In this document: positions 5,998 to 7,398 of the stretch, piece by piece | How the letters are laid out: each line of letters begins with the position of its first letter | How positions within the stretch are numbered: position 1 is the first letter of the stretch | Source of the DNA: JANPLD01 sp031426355 | Lineage (GTDB): Bacteria; Pseudomonadota; Alphaproteobacteria; Rickettsiales; UBA8987 | Reading direction: 5' to 3' | NCBI GenBank assembly: GCA_031426355.1 | Contig: JANPLD010000032.1 | Span: 1-7,398 of the forward strand | Length of the DNA stretch: 7,398 nucleotides | Position numbers and translations under genes: made by a program | Notes under the pieces: generated by a model | What the model was told of the DNA's origin: nothing | Databases searched by the model: none | What the model saw: only the letters and a program-made list of their open reading frames with translations

Positions 5998-6342
5998 ATG
6001 AATTACACCCCTTATATAACCATTACACTTCTTCTGCTTTCAAACATATTCATGACCTTCGCATGGTATGGCCATTTAAAATTTAAGACTGTACCGCTGG
6101 TAATCGTTATTTTTGTAAGCTGGGGAATAGCTTTGTTCGAATATATCCTGCAAGTACCAGCCAACAGGATCGGCAGCAGCTATTTTTCACTGGTGGAGCT
6201 TAAGACCATTCAGGAAGTTCTGACACTGATAGTTTTCGCGCTATTCTCTGTTTACTATATAGGTGAGCCATTGAAGTGGAACCATTTCGTAGGATTTCTT
6301 TTTATAATTCTCGCAGTGATCTTTATTTTTAAGAAATGGTAA
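5998..6342 (+). CDS. DUF486 (DMT-like) small integral membrane protein
   Basis: This 114-residue inner-membrane protein has four predicted helices: about 5-23, 31-50, 70-90 and 96-112. Conserved family segments are recognisable: FMTFAWYGHLK after helix one, SWGIALFEYILQVPANRIG across helix two and the following loop, FSLVELKTIQEV, and EPLKWNHFVGF before the last helix. The size and four-helix layout resemble small drug/metabolite transporter relatives, but no substrate is established for the family and none can be inferred here. The start was set at 5998 from the AAGGTGA ribosome binding site. The gene forms an operon with the M23 peptidase, whose stop codon lies inside that site. This suggests co-expression, although I know of no functional link. 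No terminator hairpin with a U-run follows the stop. Confidence 0.9.
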   Translation: MNYTPYITITLLLLSNIFMTFAWYGHLKFKTVPLVIVIFVSWGIALFEYILQVPANRIGSSYFSLVELKTIQEVLTLIVFALFSVYYIGEPLKWNHFVGFLFIILAVIFIFKKW

Positions 6343-6356
6343 CATTTTAAAAAGAT

Positions 6357-6484
6357 AATCTGTTGCTTTCTTTGCAAATCGCACTAATTTACACTTGGTC
6401 GTAGGCGGGCGAGCGTGCTGCTAACCCGGACAGATTCGAAAGAAAGCATCCGCAACAGATTTCACTCGGGTCGTCTGCGGCCAT
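6357..6484. repeat. GC-rich element with long inverted arms and an internal direct repeat
   Basis: This occupies most of the 154-bp gap between the DUF486 gene and ubiG. The inverted arms are 6357-6373 and 6439-6461. AATCTGTTGC pairs with GCAACAGATT over 10 bp, then TTTCTTT pairs with AAAGAAA over 7 bp, with a 6-nt bulge in the right arm and a 65-nt loop. An imperfect direct repeat, about 35 nt long and 72 nt apart, runs from 6374 and from 6446, both starting with GCA and ending in GCGG (GGTCGTAGGCGG versus GGTCGTCTGCGG). From 6397 to 6484, 52 of 88 bases are G or C, against a clearly AT-rich background. It could be a palindromic interspersed repeat, a small RNA or a regulatory element. I recognise no known RNA family, and no tRNA cloverleaf can be built. 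Confidence 0.6.
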
Positions 6485-6490
6485 TATAAA
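6461..6490 (+). promoter_or_regulatory. Candidate ubiG promoter giving a leaderless or near-leaderless mRNA
   Basis: TTCACT (6461-6466, 4 of 6 to TTGACA) is followed after 18 bp by TATAAA (6485-6490, 5 of 6 to TATAAT). Initiation about seven bases later would fall at the ATG itself (6497). No Shine-Dalgarno precedes that ATG, which fits leaderless initiation. The -35 box lies at the right end of the GC-rich repeat element. Confidence 0.4.
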
Positions 6491-6496
6491 TTTATT

Positions 6497-7201
6497 ATGT
6501 CCATCTCGCCAAGTATCAATCAGGAAGAAGTAGAAAAATTCTCGGCCATTGCTGATGAATGGTGGAACCCTCACGGCAAATTCAAGCCGCTTCATAAATT
6601 TAATCCTATCAGGCTAAAATATATAATTGATACCATTAGCAAGCCATTAACAGGCTTATCCATTCTGGATATTGGTTGTGGTGGCGGCTTGCTTTCAGTT
6701 CCACTATCGAGACTCGGCGTAAAAGTTACCGGTATTGATGCTTCGGAAAAAAATATAAATGTTGCCAAAGCTTATGCGGAAAGGCAAGGGTTAGAAATAG
6801 AATATCTCTGCACTTCCGCCGAAGAGCTGGAAAAAAGTAACCGAAGGTTTGATGTAGTGCTTAATATGGAGGTGATAGAACATGTTGAAGATGTAAATTC
6901 TTTCATGAAAGCCTCAGTTGATCTTCTCAATCCTGAAGGGCTTATATTTGTTGCAACGCTGAACAGAAATCTAAAATCATTCGCCTTCGCAAAGATAGGC
7001 GCTGAATATATCCTAAACTGGCTACCAAAAGGAACCCACGACTGGAAAAAATTCTTCAAGCCTCACGAGATAGTTAATCTACTTGAAAAAAATAGGATAA
7101 AAATTCAGGAGTTAAAAGGCGTTTCCTACAGTCCATTCACTGATAAATTCTCCTTAACTGATGATCTATCAGTAAATTTTATGGTAACAGGAAAAAAATA
7201 G
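6497..7201 (+). CDS. ubiG: UbiG, ubiquinone biosynthesis O-methyltransferase
   Basis: This 234-residue SAM-dependent class I methyltransferase catalyses both O-methylations of the ubiquinone ring (2-polyprenyl-6-hydroxyphenol and demethylubiquinol steps) at the inner face of the membrane. The family N-terminus EVEKFSAIADEWWNPHGKFKPLHKFNP (11-37) is clear and confirms the start. SAM motif I is LDIGCGGGLLS (57-67), the acidic end of strand two is GIDAS (D81), and the post-I region VVLNMEVIEHVED (120-132) is intact. The UbiG-specific stretch with LNRNLKS and GTHDWKKFFKPHE (155-181) includes the segment that in E. coli UbiG contacts membrane lipid. Length agrees with E. coli UbiG (240). It implies a respiring, ubiquinone-using proteobacterium. 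The upstream gap holds the GC-rich repeat; downstream it abuts the LysR gene tail to tail. Confidence 0.96.
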   Translation: MSISPSINQEEVEKFSAIADEWWNPHGKFKPLHKFNPIRLKYIIDTISKPLTGLSILDIGCGGGLLSVPLSRLGVKVTGIDASEKNINVAKAYAERQGLEIEYLCTSAEELEKSNRRFDVVLNMEVIEHVEDVNSFMKASVDLLNPEGLIFVATLNRNLKSFAFAKIGAEYILNWLPKGTHDWKKFFKPHEIVNLLEKNRIKIQELKGVSYSPFTDKFSLTDDLSVNFMVTGKK

Positions 7202-7398
7202 CTAAATTTTCTCAACGACTTTTTTTGCCATATCTTTAAAGCTTCCATTGTTTCTATAAAACAATCCTATCTCCCTGCCAGCCTTAATAGATTTGTCTAG
7301 TGGCAGATATTTTATACCCTTAGTTTCAATTGCAGCGATCTCCGGAACTAACGTAATGCCCATGTCAGCAACCACCATTTGCCTTAGGGTTTCAAGGC
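7202..7398 (-). CDS. LysR-family regulator, OxyR-like, C-terminal part only
   Basis: The last 64 codons of a minus-strand gene are present; its helix-turn-helix and most of the effector domain lie beyond the window. The fragment begins LETLRQMVVADMGITLVPEIAA, continues with GIKYLPL, and ends REIGLFYRNNGSFKDMAKKVVEKI. This matches the end of the LysR substrate-binding domain and is closest, from memory, to OxyR (SLETLRNMVAAGSGITLLP and RRTIGLVYR in E. coli). The redox cysteines of OxyR would lie upstream of this fragment and cannot be checked, so peroxide sensing is only suggested. Its TAG (7204-7202) lies directly against the ubiG TAG (7199-7201), so the genes converge with no intergenic base. 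Confidence 0.85.
   Translation of the reverse strand, partial: LETLRQMVVADMGITLVPEIAAIETKGIKYLPLDKSIKAGREIGLFYRNNGSFKDMAKKVVEKI

Noticed and set aside
6425..6452. TTCGAA at 6435-6440 as the T-loop of a tRNA or of a tmRNA piece
   Set aside because: The five bases on each side do not pair into a T-stem, and no acceptor or anticodon stem can be placed on either strand.
6389..6595. Minus-strand reading frame of 68 codons over the GC-rich element and the start of ubiG
   Set aside because: It overlaps the well-supported 5' end of ubiG, has no ribosome binding site or recognisable motif, and is explained by the GC-rich stretch lacking stops.

Overview
The window reads as ordinary chromosome from an AT-rich Gram-negative bacterium, most likely an alphaproteobacterium. 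This rests on the style of UbiG, the exported M23 peptidase, SelO and the DUF486 protein, and not on any marker gene, so the lineage is a guess. Ten protein genes fill almost the whole window and the two at the edges are cut off. I see no rRNA, tRNA, CRISPR array, transposase or phage gene.

Left part (1-2645, all minus strand). Read in the direction of transcription the order is a FolM-type pteridine reductase, a dihydroneopterin aldolase/epimerase family protein (FolB or FolX), GTP cyclohydrolase I (FolE), and a GT4-type glycosyltransferase whose ATG directly follows the folE stop codon. The first three form a compact pterin module: FolE makes dihydroneopterin triphosphate, FolB/FolX processes it, and FolM reduces a dihydropterin or dihydrofolate. 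A 60-bp palindrome built from 8-bp units lies between folM and folB/folX.

Middle (2646-4702). A small secreted protein of unknown function (plus) converges on selO (minus), which encodes a protein-AMPylating pseudokinase. Two divergent intergenic regions, each 61 bp, flank this pair. Both contain a perfect TATAAT for the plus-strand gene and an overlapping -10-like box for the minus-strand gene.

Right part (4703-7398). An exported M23 metallopeptidase overlaps the ribosome binding site of a small four-helix membrane protein of the DUF486 family, forming a two-gene operon. A 154-bp gap follows. It holds a GC-rich element with long inverted arms and an internal imperfect direct repeat, which is the least explained structure in the window. 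Next comes ubiG (ubiquinone O-methyltransferase), apparently with little or no leader. It meets, stop codon to stop codon, the 3' end of an OxyR-like LysR regulator.

I find no clear novel multi-gene system. The points most worth a second look are the GC-rich repeat element upstream of ubiG, the 8-mer palindrome inside the pterin operon, the folM-folB/X-folE grouping, and a SelO that keeps the C-terminal redox cysteine but seems to have lost its partner.
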